DNA of 63,151 nt from Linderina pennispora. Taxonomy: Eukaryota; Kickxellomycota; Kickxellomycetes; Kickxellales; Kickxellaceae. The notes under the pieces were generated by a model. That model worked only from the letters and a program-made list of their open reading frames with translations. It was not told the DNA's origin and did not search any database. Positions 11,176 to 21,771 of the stretch are shown piece after piece. The stretch is taken from the NCBI RefSeq assembly GCF_002104995.1, contig NW_024468293.1, positions 1 through 63,151 of the forward strand, in the 5' to 3' direction. The stretch's first letter is position 1, and every line of letters begins with the position of its first letter. The position numbers and the translations under genes are program-made.

Positions 11176-11400
11176 ATGGACTCACAGAACGAACAGCGCC
11201 GCGAGTTCCTGTACAGCAACCTGAGCAAGCAGCTGGCCCGACTCAACACAAACTTTGAGGCGCTGAACAAGAACATCTCGACCATGCGCAACCAGGCAGA
11301 GCTGACGCAGCGGCTGACCGTTTCTCAGGCGGCGATGTTCATGGGCGCCAAAGATGTATTTTATCCAGGCATCTGCGAGCAGCACCCCGAGAACCAGTGA
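11176..11400 (+). CDS. HSK3: DASH/Dam1 complex subunit Hsk3-like
   Basis: A 74-aa protein, MDSQNEQRREFLYSNLSKQL onwards. The heptad-rich helix LSKQLARLNTNFEALNKNIS followed by QRLTVSQAAMFMGAKDVF resembles the short Hsk3 subunit, where a coiled coil is followed by a small-residue helix near an LGALHGALFMAA-type motif. DASH couples kinetochores to microtubules in fungi. The size fits the family. The ATG at 11176 is chosen over 11134 because the extra 14 residues are hydrophobic and unlike Hsk3. It starts 240 bp from the divergent BAR gene and precedes a B-type cyclin. Short coiled-coil proteins are easily misassigned, so confidence is moderate. Confidence 0.58.
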   Translation: MDSQNEQRREFLYSNLSKQLARLNTNFEALNKNISTMRNQAELTQRLTVSQAAMFMGAKDVFYPGICEQHPENQ

Positions 11401-12113
11401 GCTTAGCCATTCATATATGTATCTGTTAATATATCCCTTCCATTCTTGAACCGCCCACTGCAGTTGGGCATTAGGCTCTGCTGCTGTGGATCGCAGAAAC
11501 GGAATGGCCAGTAGCAGGAGCCCCAAGGGGACCTACCGGGTGTTGGCCATGGCCCCAGATTTTGGCCTTGGAGCCGTAAGCGCTACTGCGCCAAAGAGTG
11601 TCTGAGGGATTAAGGTTATTTGAATCAACTGATTGTCCACTGGCGCGCCACGGCTGGAACCAGGCAAGGGCGGTGACTCGATGGCATTGGCTGCGATTGT
11701 TTACGCAAAACAGCCGGCATTGATCTCTTCCATGGGCTACCCAAGGGCTGATCAAAAGGCCTTTGGGCACTCAAGCCAAGCGGTTCCGTAAACAAGGCAT
11801 CGGAGGTGGCTCATGTCTATCTCGTAGCCTGGACTTTTCCTCCCTTCCTTCCTCTCCCTCTCTGTGCTCTCTATCCTTTTATCCCCACTCCCAGCTCTCT
11901 CAATTCAGCAGAAAAATATTTCCTTTGGGTCTTTTCAATTTACATGCCGATTTGCCTTCTTCCAGCTAGTCTCTCTTGTCTCTTCCTTATTGTTTCTTGT
12001 TTACTTCTAGCCTAAACTTCCCGACATACTGGCGTGTGGGGCGCACGTTTGAAATTTGCTTTAAATCACATTATTACTTATCTTCACACACATACATCGC
12101 ATCGTTCGCACCA
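11401..12113. promoter_or_regulatory. Cyclin promoter region with pyrimidine-rich tract
   Basis: About 710 bases with no supported gene. A long C/T-rich stretch at roughly 11825-12010 lies just upstream of the cyclin start, which is usual for core promoters and 5' leaders in fungi. No other element was identified. Confidence 0.4.
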
Positions 12114-14329
12114 ATGTTCCAAAACAAGGTATGTCTATTTCCAAGCTAATAGTTTGGATTCTACGCGAAATCGGCCCACGGAAACTAGCAAATTTGCGTA
12201 ATTGCGTGCAACACTAACCATTGACCTAACAATACCCACTATCATAGAGCTCGACGATGTCGCTGCGTTCGCGCATCCCGACCCGCCGGGCAGCAGCTGG
12301 CGCCGGCAACGAGAACAGACTTGCTGGCGGCATGTCTGCGGCGCACGCTACAGGTAAGCACACCGAGGCGACCAAGGCGAGCTTGCGGCCCCGTGCGGCG
12401 TCAACAATCGGCGCTGCATCGGGAAAGAGCCTGCATGCAGCTCAGGCCAAAACCTCTCAACGGAAAACCGACGGCGAGTGGCGCGCTCGTTCGCTCGCGT
12501 AGCGCTCTTGGAGAAGTTAGCAGCAGTGCAAAGGTATGTGTTTACTTTTTTCCTTGCCCACCGTGCCTGCTACTACGCGCATCATAACAGCAGTACCTTT
12601 TCGTGTACATGTGGGAGGGCCATTTTATCGTAAACAGATGGTCTATGCCTGCGGCTGATTTCTTAATATTTTTCTGATGCTGTATATTCCTTGGTAGGCC
12701 CTTGATAACACCACGACAAAGATTGTGAAGCCTGGAGAAATTGCTGCCCGCCTGCATACCCTGCGCACATCTACCCGGCTGGCTCGTCCCCGGACAGTCT
12801 AGCCTGCCCAAGCCGCCACTGGGCAACGGTCCGCGTGTGCGGCAGGGTGGTGGCCCCATGCGGCCCTCGACTGCTGCCCGCGGCCCTCGTCGATTGTGGG
12901 GGCGCGCCCAATAAGCAAGCCTGTCGGAACATCCAACTCGCGGCGGCTGCGCACCACCAGCTCATCGTCACTTGATGACGGACTGCCCAGCAAGCGGGTC
13001 AAGACTGATGAGGCTACACGGAACCTGGTGCCATCGGCGAGTTCTCTCTTGGGCAAGCATGGTCGCAGTGGAGTGCGCACTACCGGTCATCATGTTGCAG
13101 CAGCGACCAAGTTGATCGAGCGGGCACATTCAGAGACATATGAGGAAATTGAGGAGCTCGAGCTGGAGCCGGAGCGCGCGCGCAAAATCGGTAACTACGG
13201 TCAGCAGTACCACCGCCGCACGTACTCGTCGGATGCAGAGATGGAGTCGTGGCTACGACTGTTAACAGCAGCTCAGCGAGCCACTCGATGTGGAGACGTC
13301 CAGCGTCCAGAGCGCTGCGACCAAGACAGCCTCGCCGGCGTCGATGCTAGCCTGACGGATCTCAAGTTCGTCGATGAAGACGCTATCGACTATGCGCTGG
13401 TGCACACGGGTGAGCTGAACGAGCAGCCGATAACATGGAGGAGATCAATGGGTTTGAGGCTGATGTCGATCCGCATGACACCTCGCTGATTCCGAGTACG
13501 GCGACGACATCTTCGGATATATGCGCGAGCTCGAGGTCAAGCTGATGCCCGACCCCAACTACATGGACCGCCAGCACGCGCTGTCGTGGTCGATGCGCTC
13601 GATTCTCATCGACTGGCTGGTGCAGGTGCACGAGCGCTTCAATCTGCTGCCCGAGTCCCTCTGTCTGAGCATCAACCTCATCGACCGCTTCCTGTCTACC
13701 AAGGAGGTGACGGTCAACCGCCTGCAGCTGGTTGGCGCCGTGAGCCTTTTGCTGGCTGCCAAGTATGAGGAGACGCGGGTGCCGAGCATCTCCGACATTA
13801 TATTTATGGTCGAGAATACCTACTCGGCAGATGAGATTAAGAAGGCCGAGCGCTACCTTCTGCGCACCCTCAACTTTGACCTCGGATGGCCTGGTCCTCT
13901 GTCGTACCTGCGGCGCATCTCCAAGGCTAACGACTACGACGCGGCTACGCGCACTCTGGCCAAGTACCTGGTCGAGGTTACACTGATTGACGAGCGGTTC
14001 ATCGGGGTCCCGTCTTCAAAGGTTGCCGCTGTTGCGCACTACCTGTCCATGCGCTTCCTGGGCCAACGGACTGGTCGCGGGCGCACGTCTTTTACGCGGG
14101 CTACTTCGAGTCCGAGCTGCTGCCGCTGGCGCAGATCCTGGTCGACCTTCTAATGCACCCGCGGCGACACAGGTCGATTTATGAAAAGTACAGCGAGCGG
14201 CGGTATATGCACGCGTCGTCGTTCGTGTACCAGTGGTTCACACTGCACGAGCCCGACACGCTGCTCGTGCCACTGAGGACTGACCTCAAGCCTTCGAAGC
14301 CCCAGCCTGGGGACAAGAAGTCCAAGTGA
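12114..14329 (+). CDS. G2/M B-type cyclin, spliced, with several apparent one-base losses
   Basis: A mitotic cyclin that activates Cdk1. Exon 1 (12114-12128, MFQNK) is joined across a 119-nt intron to SSTMSLRSRIPTRRAA at 12248. A destruction-box-like RSALGEVSSSAK lies just before a second intron (about 12534-12697). The acidic linker TDLKFVDEDAIDYAL precedes the cyclin core, with MRELEVKLMPDPNYMDRQ, then MRSILIDWLVQVHERF, LAAKYEETRVPSISD and the second fold ending in SIYEKYSERRYMHASSFV. To read through, one base is needed at about 12497, 12797-12895 (probably two), 13433, 13493 and 14069; the last gives QRDWSRAHVFYAGY. The stop is at 14327-14329. Catalytic-partner residues are intact on either side of each break, so the gene looks functional but misread in sequence rather than dead. 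Confidence 0.75.
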
Positions 14330-14668
14330 GGTCATGCGCCCGGACACGCCGCAGCCCTAAAAAGGCAGCGACAGCCTCGCTTTGTAACTATTCTTTTCTT
14401 TCTTTTGCTTCAAAATTCCATTCACTTTTAAATCTCCCTCCGCAAATACTCGTATTGGCAGCAACACAAAAACCGAAAATACAACTGCTTCATTAGAGAC
14501 AGCGATGTGTATATCATAACACGCTTGTTGTGTAGTCAGCTGCTTCAGCTGATCAGTCCTTTATCGGGTAGTTCAATTTCCACTCTCATAGCTGGGTTGA
14601 TGTATAAAAGAACCAATTTAGCACTCTTCACATAAAAGCTTTAGTTATCACAATACTGGGCATATCTA
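14330..14668. other. Convergent 3' region
   Basis: About 340 bases between the cyclin stop and the stop of a minus-strand secreted-protein gene. It should hold both 3' ends. No structured terminator or gene was seen. Confidence 0.4.
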
Positions 14669-15455
14669 CTAGTGGTGGTGGCTGTAATCGTGATGGCCAT
14701 GATGTCCGTGGCCATGAGTGCGAGTAGGGGTAGGAGTGGGAGTGGGCTCAACAGACTCGACCGAATCCATCGACCATCCATCAACATCTGGAAATAGTAC
14801 AGGTGGCCATTACGTGCAGCCAACATCATCGATGCCAGCCCTATAAATGATATTGTTAAACAAAGGCCGAAGGCAGCGCAGTGACCAAGGCATCAACAAG
14901 CGCTTGTTATATGTCTCCGTAATCGCTGTCCCATGGATAACCGAGGTAACCCTTTTGTAAATAGAGGGAGCACCCGCCTTGGAGAAGAGGCATGTCTTCG
15001 TTTACAATACTAGTCACCGCCGGCCAGTGCTCAGAGATTTCTGAATACGCCTCAGGGGCATCAATGATAGGCGTAGGGAGCCACACAAAGCTTGATTGCG
15101 CACTGCTTTTATCGGGAGTGCCAGTAGGCCGTGTTCTGTGGGAAGTTGTTGGTTGGAGACTGTGACGCCTGAGACGCCGGCCGCGGGTCAGGACATTGTT
15201 CATCATGGCGTCGGGCATGACATAGGCAATCGCCATGACAAAGGTAGGCTCGTACGTCTGAGTGATTGCTGGGCCACGGAAGATCGATGTCAGGCGGGCA
15301 TAGATTGATGGCTGGCCAGCTTGGAGGACTGGCATGTCGCCATTGATAACACTGGTGTAGCCGTTCCAGTGAGATGAGACTGAATTCAATGCGTCTAGCT
15401 CAGCAGCCGCGAGCGTAGCCAGGGCAGCAGCGATGGAGGCAGAGACGAATTTCAT
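14669..15455 (-). CDS. Two-module 'HW' secreted protein with His-rich tail, frame-broken
   Basis: A secreted protein with an N-terminal signal peptide (MKFVSASIAAALATLAAA) and two copies of a module seen in three other genes here. Module 1 has SSHWNGYTSVINGDMPVLQ and MPDAMMNNVLTR. Module 2 has ISEHWPAVTSIVNEDMPLLQ, then in another frame LVDALVTALPSAFV and NNIIYRAGIDDVG. One base near 15183 gives AGVSGVTVSNQQ after module 1, and further shifts are needed at about 14990 and 14860. A final exon after a TTTCCAG acceptor near 14793 reads DGWSMDSVESVEPTPTPTPT and ends in a His/Gly-rich tail with HHH before TAG at 14669-14671. The product's function is unknown. A possible TATA box lies at 15577-15582. 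Confidence 0.55.
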
Positions 15456-16849
15456 GGCTGTTCTTATGGTGCGTTGAGAGGTAACTCTAGTGAAGCAGAC
15501 AAAGTAGGGTTATTCTTGGTGTCTTGAGTTGTGGATAGTAGAATAAACCACCGTGTATGGCTGAGTATCCTGACTATTTATATGCACACCCACAGTGTGG
15601 CACTGTCTTTCGCTGGCATGTGTATTAACGGAGAATGAGCTTCAACAATGGATTTGTTCCTTTTCACACGTTGCCTGGCCATTTTTTTGGATTATCACAC
15701 GCGTTCCGTGCTGAATGTTCGAACTCGGAGTCCCGCAGCACTGGCTGGCTATGTCCTTGAGGAAACTGAAAGCTGATCTCCAATCACTCATGCACAACAG
15801 GAAATCAAGACAGGTACTGGCACTACACCTGGCCACATTTCATCTCATCTCTTTTAGCAAAGTTTTGGCATACATAACTGCCACACCAATCAGCACGAAT
15901 TTCACTCGCGGGATTCAGCAAGCATCTAGTAGTTGGATTATCGGCAGAGATGCAGTATGTCTGGCGTTCTGCAGCGTCTGTCTTGGCGCAGATTCGAGAT
16001 ATAATCCTGAATAATGCTGTTTCTGGCCAGATGGGCATGCTAAGTTTCAACCGACACCATATCAAACCCTGGTTAGTTGGAAGCAGACCGTTGCTGCAGC
16101 CCAGGTAGGAAGGCAGTGTGTTGGGCAGGACAGCAGTAGAGTTATACATGTTTCCAAAGACCTTCAAATGGTTGCTAGTGGTAGCAAGCGGTATGCAGTT
16201 CTTGGTTCACACACACCAGCGATGGCTATTGCTCATGGTCATGTTGCCAAGCTTGCAGGATTTTCAATCAAGTGTGCAATGAGGAAATCAATGCATGAAT
16301 TGACAGCCACATAGCTCGTGATAAGTGCCCGAATAATCTGTGAAGAGAACATCTTGGCGTATGCGCATGTCATATCGTGCCAAGAAACCAGCATATCTCT
16401 GGGGTGAAGCACTTCGCTGGTTTCCAGAAAAGCGAGTGAATTTATCTCACACTTGCTCTGCTTTGGCGTAAAATCAACAGCTGTCTTTAGAACGCTACAT
16501 TATCACGCACCTTTCCATGGCTTGTTCTTGACAACTAGCTCTTGGCAATGATGATCACGGATATCCGAAATGGGGGACACGGCATATATACAGGCCAAGA
16601 AATGCAAATGTGGCGATGAATTAACAAGGATTATTGCAAAGGGGTAGGCATGGGAAAGGCACGTGGTCCTTGTCGGGTTCGAAACCACAGCTGCCTTCAG
16701 TAAAGCGACAGGTGCACCTAATTGCGAGTGGCTACATTGACTGTGTTTTGCGTGTTGTATTCGAGTCAGACACGGAAATACGGACTGGTCATTAACTAAT
16801 GGATTCGGCGTTAAAGGTCGTTAAATAATGTCCACTTTGCCACACAAAA
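15456..16849. other. Intergenic region of about 1.4 kb
   Basis: No open frame here has recognisable domains or family resemblance; the longest (about 114 codons) looks accidental. The first 130 bases hold the upstream HW gene's promoter. The remainder may contain the 3' region of the next minus-strand gene. Nothing else is supported. Confidence 0.35.
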
Positions 16850-17305
16850 TCACTCACTGCATGATTGCGTCGATCGGTGTGGCAGTCGGTGTGCAGCCGG
16901 CGTGGCAGTCGGTGCAGAGCTAGTGGGACCAGGCGTAGGGGTCGGCACAGATGCAGGTGCAGACGAGGTGCCATTGTAGGCGAGCCTCCAACAAAGCTGT
17001 GGTTGCTGACGGTGACGCCAGTGATTTGCGCACGCATCAGCATATTGTTAATCAGTGGGTCGGGCATCGCGTGGCCATCTGCACAACCACAGTCTCCGCG
17101 TACGTCGGCGGAATCGTGGTTGCATGGAAAATCTGCGTCAGACTGCTGTAGATGGTTGGCCTTGGGGCGTTGCTGAGCCAGGGCATGGCGTTGTTGACTA
17201 CGCTTGCAAAGTCGTTCCAGTGGGCAGAGATAGAGTTCAGCGCATCCTGTTGCGCAGTGGCGGTGAGGGCGAGTGTGTGAGGGCGAAGGCAGATGTGAAC
17301 TTCAT
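16850..17305 (-). pseudogene. HW-family secreted protein, at least three frame breaks
   Basis: A fourth, badly broken member of the HW family. The start at 17305 gives MKFTSAFALT, a signal peptide that continues in a shifted frame as LALTATAQ. Next come DALNSISAHWNDFASVVNNA and YSSLTQIFHATTIPPTYAE, then after another shift MPDPLINNMLMRAQITGVTV. A third shift gives a Pro/Thr/Ser/Ala-rich tail (SSAPASVPTPTPGPTSSAPT) to a stop at 16850-16852. Each break is explained by one missing base at about 17275, 17070 and 16975. It lies within the 9.8-21.6 kb block where most genes show such breaks, so it may be intact in the organism. Annotated as broken because the given sequence cannot encode the whole protein. 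Confidence 0.6.
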
Positions 17306-18159
17306 GATTTCTAATAGGTCGTTATGCAAAGAGGAAGATGCTGATCGAGAGGAATGGATGAGAGAAAGGAGAGTTGGTGGACGCTGGAGCTGAGCGCGTT
17401 GGAGCGAACCCCCCTGCTTATAGCGGCATTTTTGTGTTTCTGATCTTCGCTCTCGCCGTTTAAAGGGAAGCAAAAATGGGCTACAGTGGAGACCGCTATA
17501 GGATGCTGGCGGTTTATTGACGGTCCCGATTCCGCTCTTTAAAATTCCATAAATAAGCGGGGGGCTATAAAAATCTTTGCACGAATCCTCGTGCAATGAA
17601 GTGACGTCTGCAAGAAATTTTTTACAGTCGGTTGCCAGAAAGCCAAACAAACAATCCTGGCACCAATGGACCCCAGCAGAGCGCCTTGGCAGAGAAAAGA
17701 ATGCTGCGCCTCCAGCACCCTCCCTTTTGCGACGAGTGTATAGGTAAACTACAGATGGAACTGTATTGGCAGGTGGGCCACATGCACGCCTCTGTGCTCC
17801 ATACCATAAAAAGCCAGGGAAGGCGGCAGCGAGCTATGGCAGATCAACAGGCATTTGATTGCAGGCAAGTTGGGCTCAGTGCTGCCGATTATAGCAGCCA
17901 ATATGTTGGCACACGCAGCACACTGCCACGTGAGTGGTACTGGAACCGTCACATCTAGCAACAGGTGCGCTAGCGTCAACTGCCACCTATCACTTCTTCC
18001 TTTCTGGCTATTGCATTTCTTGCTCAGCTACTCTTGTACTGTTTTCTCTTTCATTTACAAATGGGGCCAGGCTGTAGCATTGTCTTTCGGCCGTTCTAGC
18101 GTGCACCGGTGTCAGCGGGAGTGGGGCGGCCCGTCGTCGTTCAACCCGGGGTTTTCCTC
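17306..18159. other. Intergenic or 5' region of the OS-9 gene
   Basis: About 850 bases with only short open frames. The segment near 17990-18060 encodes a hydrophobic stretch in one frame (LPFWLLHFLLSYS) that might be the signal sequence of the downstream ER lectin, but I could not join it convincingly. Confidence 0.3.
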
Positions 18160-19528
18160 ATGAAACTGCTGTCATACCCGCAGGTACGAAATAAATTTTT
18201 TGGAAGACCTGTTGCCTGCGTCCAGCTGCAAAAAACGCCATCGAAGGACGCGCAAAAAACGAAGCGGTGAAGGGCCCCCATGGCAAACGACTGTCGCCGA
18301 CAAGGCGCCTGACACGAGGAGCATAATCTACGAGGCCCGATCGGGGCTGAAGGCAACCAAGAAATGGAAGTTCTGTGTCGGGTCCCACAGGTGGATTCAG
18401 AGAAGTGGCGAGTGAGGAAGCGGGAGCGCGGAGGAATACAGCTGTCCCCACAGGCGTTGAATGTCGCGGAAGTTGAGCGACAATCGATTAGCGCGGATTG
18501 CAGCTGCTGGACCAATGAAAGCCTGGGTGTCTGAATACGTCGAGGTTGGTGGATCATTCGAGTACTGCATGATCGGTCGGTCCAGCCAGGTTCCATCGGA
18601 TCGAGCGGCGGAGCCGAGAACGAGTACGAGCTGATCAAGTATCGGCTGGGCGATCCGAGCACAGCGCAAGCACATTGGGGCTGCCGAGTGCCAAATGGGC
18701 AGAGCACTGACGGCGAAACCGAGATACGCGAATCAACGCAAGTAAAGCGAGAGTGGGGCGGAAACGTTCTTGAACGCAGACATGGGGCCCGGAGGCAAGT
18801 GTTTGCGAGATTACAGACGCCCCCAGGGAAATTGAGGTGCAGTTCCCACTGCGATCCGAACATGCCTGAGCGCATTTCGCACATTAAGGAGACATCGACG
18901 TGCCAGTACTTCATGGTGGTGACGACGCCCGCGGCTGTGCGAGGATGCGAGCTTTTTTGACCCGGCAGCATCGACAGTATATAACATCACTTGCCAGCAG
19001 GTCGTAGGCGACAAGGAGTTACCACGAGATCATTGCTCAGAAGGTATCGCTGCCTGAGGCGGTCGAGGAGCAGGAGCACCCGGTAGAAACAGGCACCCAA
19101 GGACCCGGAACACAGCTCAAAGGAGAGTGCAGGGGAGAAGGAGGAGAGTGGCCCCGCCACAGCTGACACCAAGGCCACGGCCAAGCCAAAGGAAAATGCG
19201 GAAGAAGACTGCGAAGAAGGCAGCAGCGGAGCCAGAACTCATCACGATCGACCTGTCTGACCCGGAACAAGTGCAGCTGATGAGGGAGCGCGATGAGGAA
19301 GTCCGCCAAATCCTGGCGCAGCTGCTTGGGGACGAGACTCTGCAGAAGCTTCTGCCCAAGACATTTGAAAGAATCATCCAACCGAAAGCAGCTGACGCAG
19401 GATCTGGGAGAAGGACGCGGGCGCCAGACGAGGGCGGAATTCCACAACAGAAGCGGGGCGCCCTGAGGCTGTGCGCAGGCACGACGAATTGTAGGGCATC
19501 CTTGTCAACTGTGGTCAGGCTTTCTTAA
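18160..19528 (+). CDS. YOS9: OS-9/Yos9 ER-associated degradation lectin, fragmented by frameshifts
   Basis: An MRH-domain lectin of the ER lumen that delivers misfolded glycoproteins to the Hrd1 ubiquitin ligase. No single frame is open, but family motifs appear in order across frames: YEINFLEDLLPAS (about 18185), QEMEVLCRVPQVDSEKW (about 18360), GWW followed by FEYC (about 18555), YELIKYRLGDPS (about 18630), GPGGKCLRDYRRP (about 18790), REIEVQF then HCDPNMPERISHIKETSTCQ (about 18850) and RLCEDASFFDP (about 18940). The paired cysteines and the EVQF/YFMVVTTP strands are diagnostic of the MRH fold. The C-terminal part (19200-19528) is charged and carries ELITIDLSDPEQVQLMRERD, like the OS-9 tail. 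Several one-base losses must be restored. The N-terminus and signal peptide are not resolved. Confidence 0.68.
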
Positions 19529-19770
19529 TGCGAATCTTCGTGGTTTCCAAATTTGGCCGGTGTCACTTTCCGCGTTGCTGGAGTGTTGATTTCCTGTTGA
19601 AAAATATTGCAATAATGGCCCAAACGAAGCGATTTGTGCGCCCCAGCCGCGGCTCTGGGGCAGGCTTAAAAGACGGTGTAGCTTGAACTCCTCTCGAAAG
19701 CCGAGAGACCCGTCTAACCCTCGCCTCATTTCTATTTTTCTTCTAGATATCTTTTTCTACACAGGAAACT

Positions 19771-20851
19771 ATGCGTAAGCTATTTTTACTCCTTGCCCTT
19801 ATCTGCCTTCTTTCTGACCACTGCTCAAGCCAAGGGCGGAGGTGGTGGTGGAAAAGGCGGTGGCGGAGGTGGTGGTGGAAAGGGTGGTGGCGGCGGTGGT
19901 AGCAAGGGCGGTGGTAGCAGTAGTGGTAGCAAAGGCAGTAGTGGTAGCTCTAGCAGCAGTAAAGGCATTGCCGGTGGCGGTGGCTCCTCCGGCAAGGGCT
20001 CTGGCGCATATGGTGACAAACCACCCAGCTACGCGTCTCTCTACCGAATGCTCCGCCCGGCTACAGTGCCGGCGGACGTGGAATCGGTGCTGGCGACGCA
20101 TCCCGGCCGTATACTCCCCCCGCCATCGTACGCAGCCTCAGCCAACTATGCTTCCAGTGAACCGCGGTCAGACAGTCCAGCCACAGTCCATCAAGGGTGG
20201 CGCGCCGTCAGTGTACTATGCGGCGGCGTCCAGGAGCTCGTATCCAGGAGCATGGGGATACGGCTATTATCCTATCTATCCCTACCCGTGGTGGGCATAC
20301 GGTGCCGGTGGGTTTATTGGCGCATCGTATGTGAGCCACTCTTACAACCACGGTGTGCACAACTACAAGAGCGAGTTTCCGCAACATGACCGTGGTCAAT
20401 GCCACAAACACGCCTTTGGTTGGTGACCAGGACATCTTCAACAACGGCCACAACATTACGTTCGTGGACTTCAACAACGGCACCATCAGCATTGCCCCTT
20501 GCGGCAATTCCTCGAGCACATCACTCGATGTTTCTTCCTCGGACTGCGACGTGATCCTGCTGGACCTACGGAAATGGAACGGTGCTGCGCGGCCAATGCA
20601 AAGACCAGCGTGGAGAAGGACATTACGTTCTTTACGCTGAACCTCGGCAGCAAAAGCACTGTGCTGCGGACGCAGACGATTTCGAGCACGCAAAAGAAAA
20701 GCCGCGGCGGTGTCATTGCTGGCATCGTCATTGGATCCATTGCGGGATTTGCGCTTTATCGTCGGCCTCGTGTGGTGGGCTGTCCAGGCGGAACAAGAAG
20801 AAGAAGGCTGCTGCGGCTGTTGCTGCCAACCTGGGCACTGTTCAATACTAA
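19771..20851 (+). CDS. Gly/Ser-rich type I membrane protein, frame-broken
   Basis: A surface protein assembled from three frames. The start MRKLFLLL at 19771 leads into a signal peptide that continues in another frame as SAFFLTTAQA. Then come about 60 residues of Gly/Lys/Ser repeats (KGGGGGG, KGSSGSSSSSKG). A Tyr/Pro-rich segment follows (YGYYPIYPYPWWAYGAGGF in a second frame), then an extracellular part rich in Asn/Thr (NATNTPLVGDQDIFNNGHNI and TLNLGSKSTVL). One membrane helix, GGVIAGIVIGSIAGFAL, is followed by a basic stop-transfer stretch SRRNKKKKAAAA and a short tail ending GTVQY at 20851. I know no named family. The layout suits a cell-wall-spanning sensor or structural protein. It sits at the end of the frameshift-rich block. 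Confidence 0.55.
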
Positions 20852-20920
20852 TATTTCTCTATTCCATTTATTATTTGCGATTCTGTTAATGTATTCCCAA
20901 CTATCTATCTCAGAACGAAA

Positions 20921-21562
20921 TCACCAGGTGGTCGCCCTGTCCTCAACCCGGACGTTTGCAAAATCTTGAATCACATACTTCGCACCGGCGTCCTTCAGTG
21001 CCTGCTCAGGCGTCGACGTCAGCACTCCCACGACTGTAGCGCCTGCGGCATGCCCGGCTTTGGTGCCGTTAACGGCGTCCTCAAACACCAATGCCTCGCT
21101 CGGCTCAATGCCCAGTACCTTGGCACCCATCTGGTAGCATTGCGGATCGGGCTTTCCCCTGGCGACGTTCTTTGCAGAGACCATCTCGGCAGGCACAGGC
21201 AAGTCCACCTGTCCCAATCGGCACAGCGCCAGGTCCTCGGTGGCAGCGGTCACAATAGTCCATTTCTTCGGGTCCAGAGATGCTAGCAGCTGAGGAACCC
21301 CCGCACAGCGAAAACACCGTCGGCGTCGTGCATGATCTCCGATTCAAAGAGCCTGGCGCCCTCAGGGTTGTGGAACTCTGCAGGGAACCAGGTCTTGAGA
21401 ACATCTAGGGTAGGGAAGCCATGAATGCGGCTCAAAAGCTCGTCGGCGTTGATGTTGTATTGGACGGCCTTGTGGCGCCAAAAGCGCTCGACGCAGTCAA
21501 TGGTGTTTGACCAGCGTGCCATCCATATCGAACAGGATGCCCTTTGCGATGATTTCGACCAT
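20921..21562 (-). CDS. HAD-superfamily sugar/glycerol phosphatase, copy 1, frame-broken
   Basis: A haloacid-dehalogenase-type phosphatase of the small subfamily that includes yeast glycerol-3-phosphatases. The start at 21562 gives MVEIIAKGILFDMDGTLV with the catalytic DxDGT motif. After one restored base (about 21503) it continues NTIDCVERFWRHKAVQYNIN, and after a second (about 21298) it reaches TAATEDLALCRLGQVDLPVP, KPDPQCY (motif III Lys) and FEDAVNGTKAG (motif IV acids). It is adjacent to, and about half identical with, the intact HAD gene at 21772-22434 and arose with it by tandem duplication. Alternatively it is a decaying copy, since an intact paralogue lies next door. Confidence 0.65.
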
Positions 21563-21771
21563 GATGAGCGATAGTTAAGTGTGTATTGCTTGACGTAAAG
21601 AAGAGGGAAATGGGGGCTCGAGGATCGTGGCCCAGCCGCATCTGAATTATATCGTGAGTGTTTCCGGAGTGGGGACAAAAACAGCAACCAGGAGCTGCTG
21701 TGCTACGCGGCATTCAGCTGAGAGAAGATCGCCTGAGCTCGTGCTGAAATTTGTCAGCATACGTGACACTT

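Noticed and set aside
16665-16690. GGGTTCGAAACC reminiscent of a tRNA T-arm
   Set aside because: The flanking bases do not form the 5-bp stem and no acceptor or anticodon arm could be found around it.
18141-18971. 276-codon minus-strand open frame
   Set aside because: Overlaps the OS-9 motifs on the plus strand and has no recognisable features itself.
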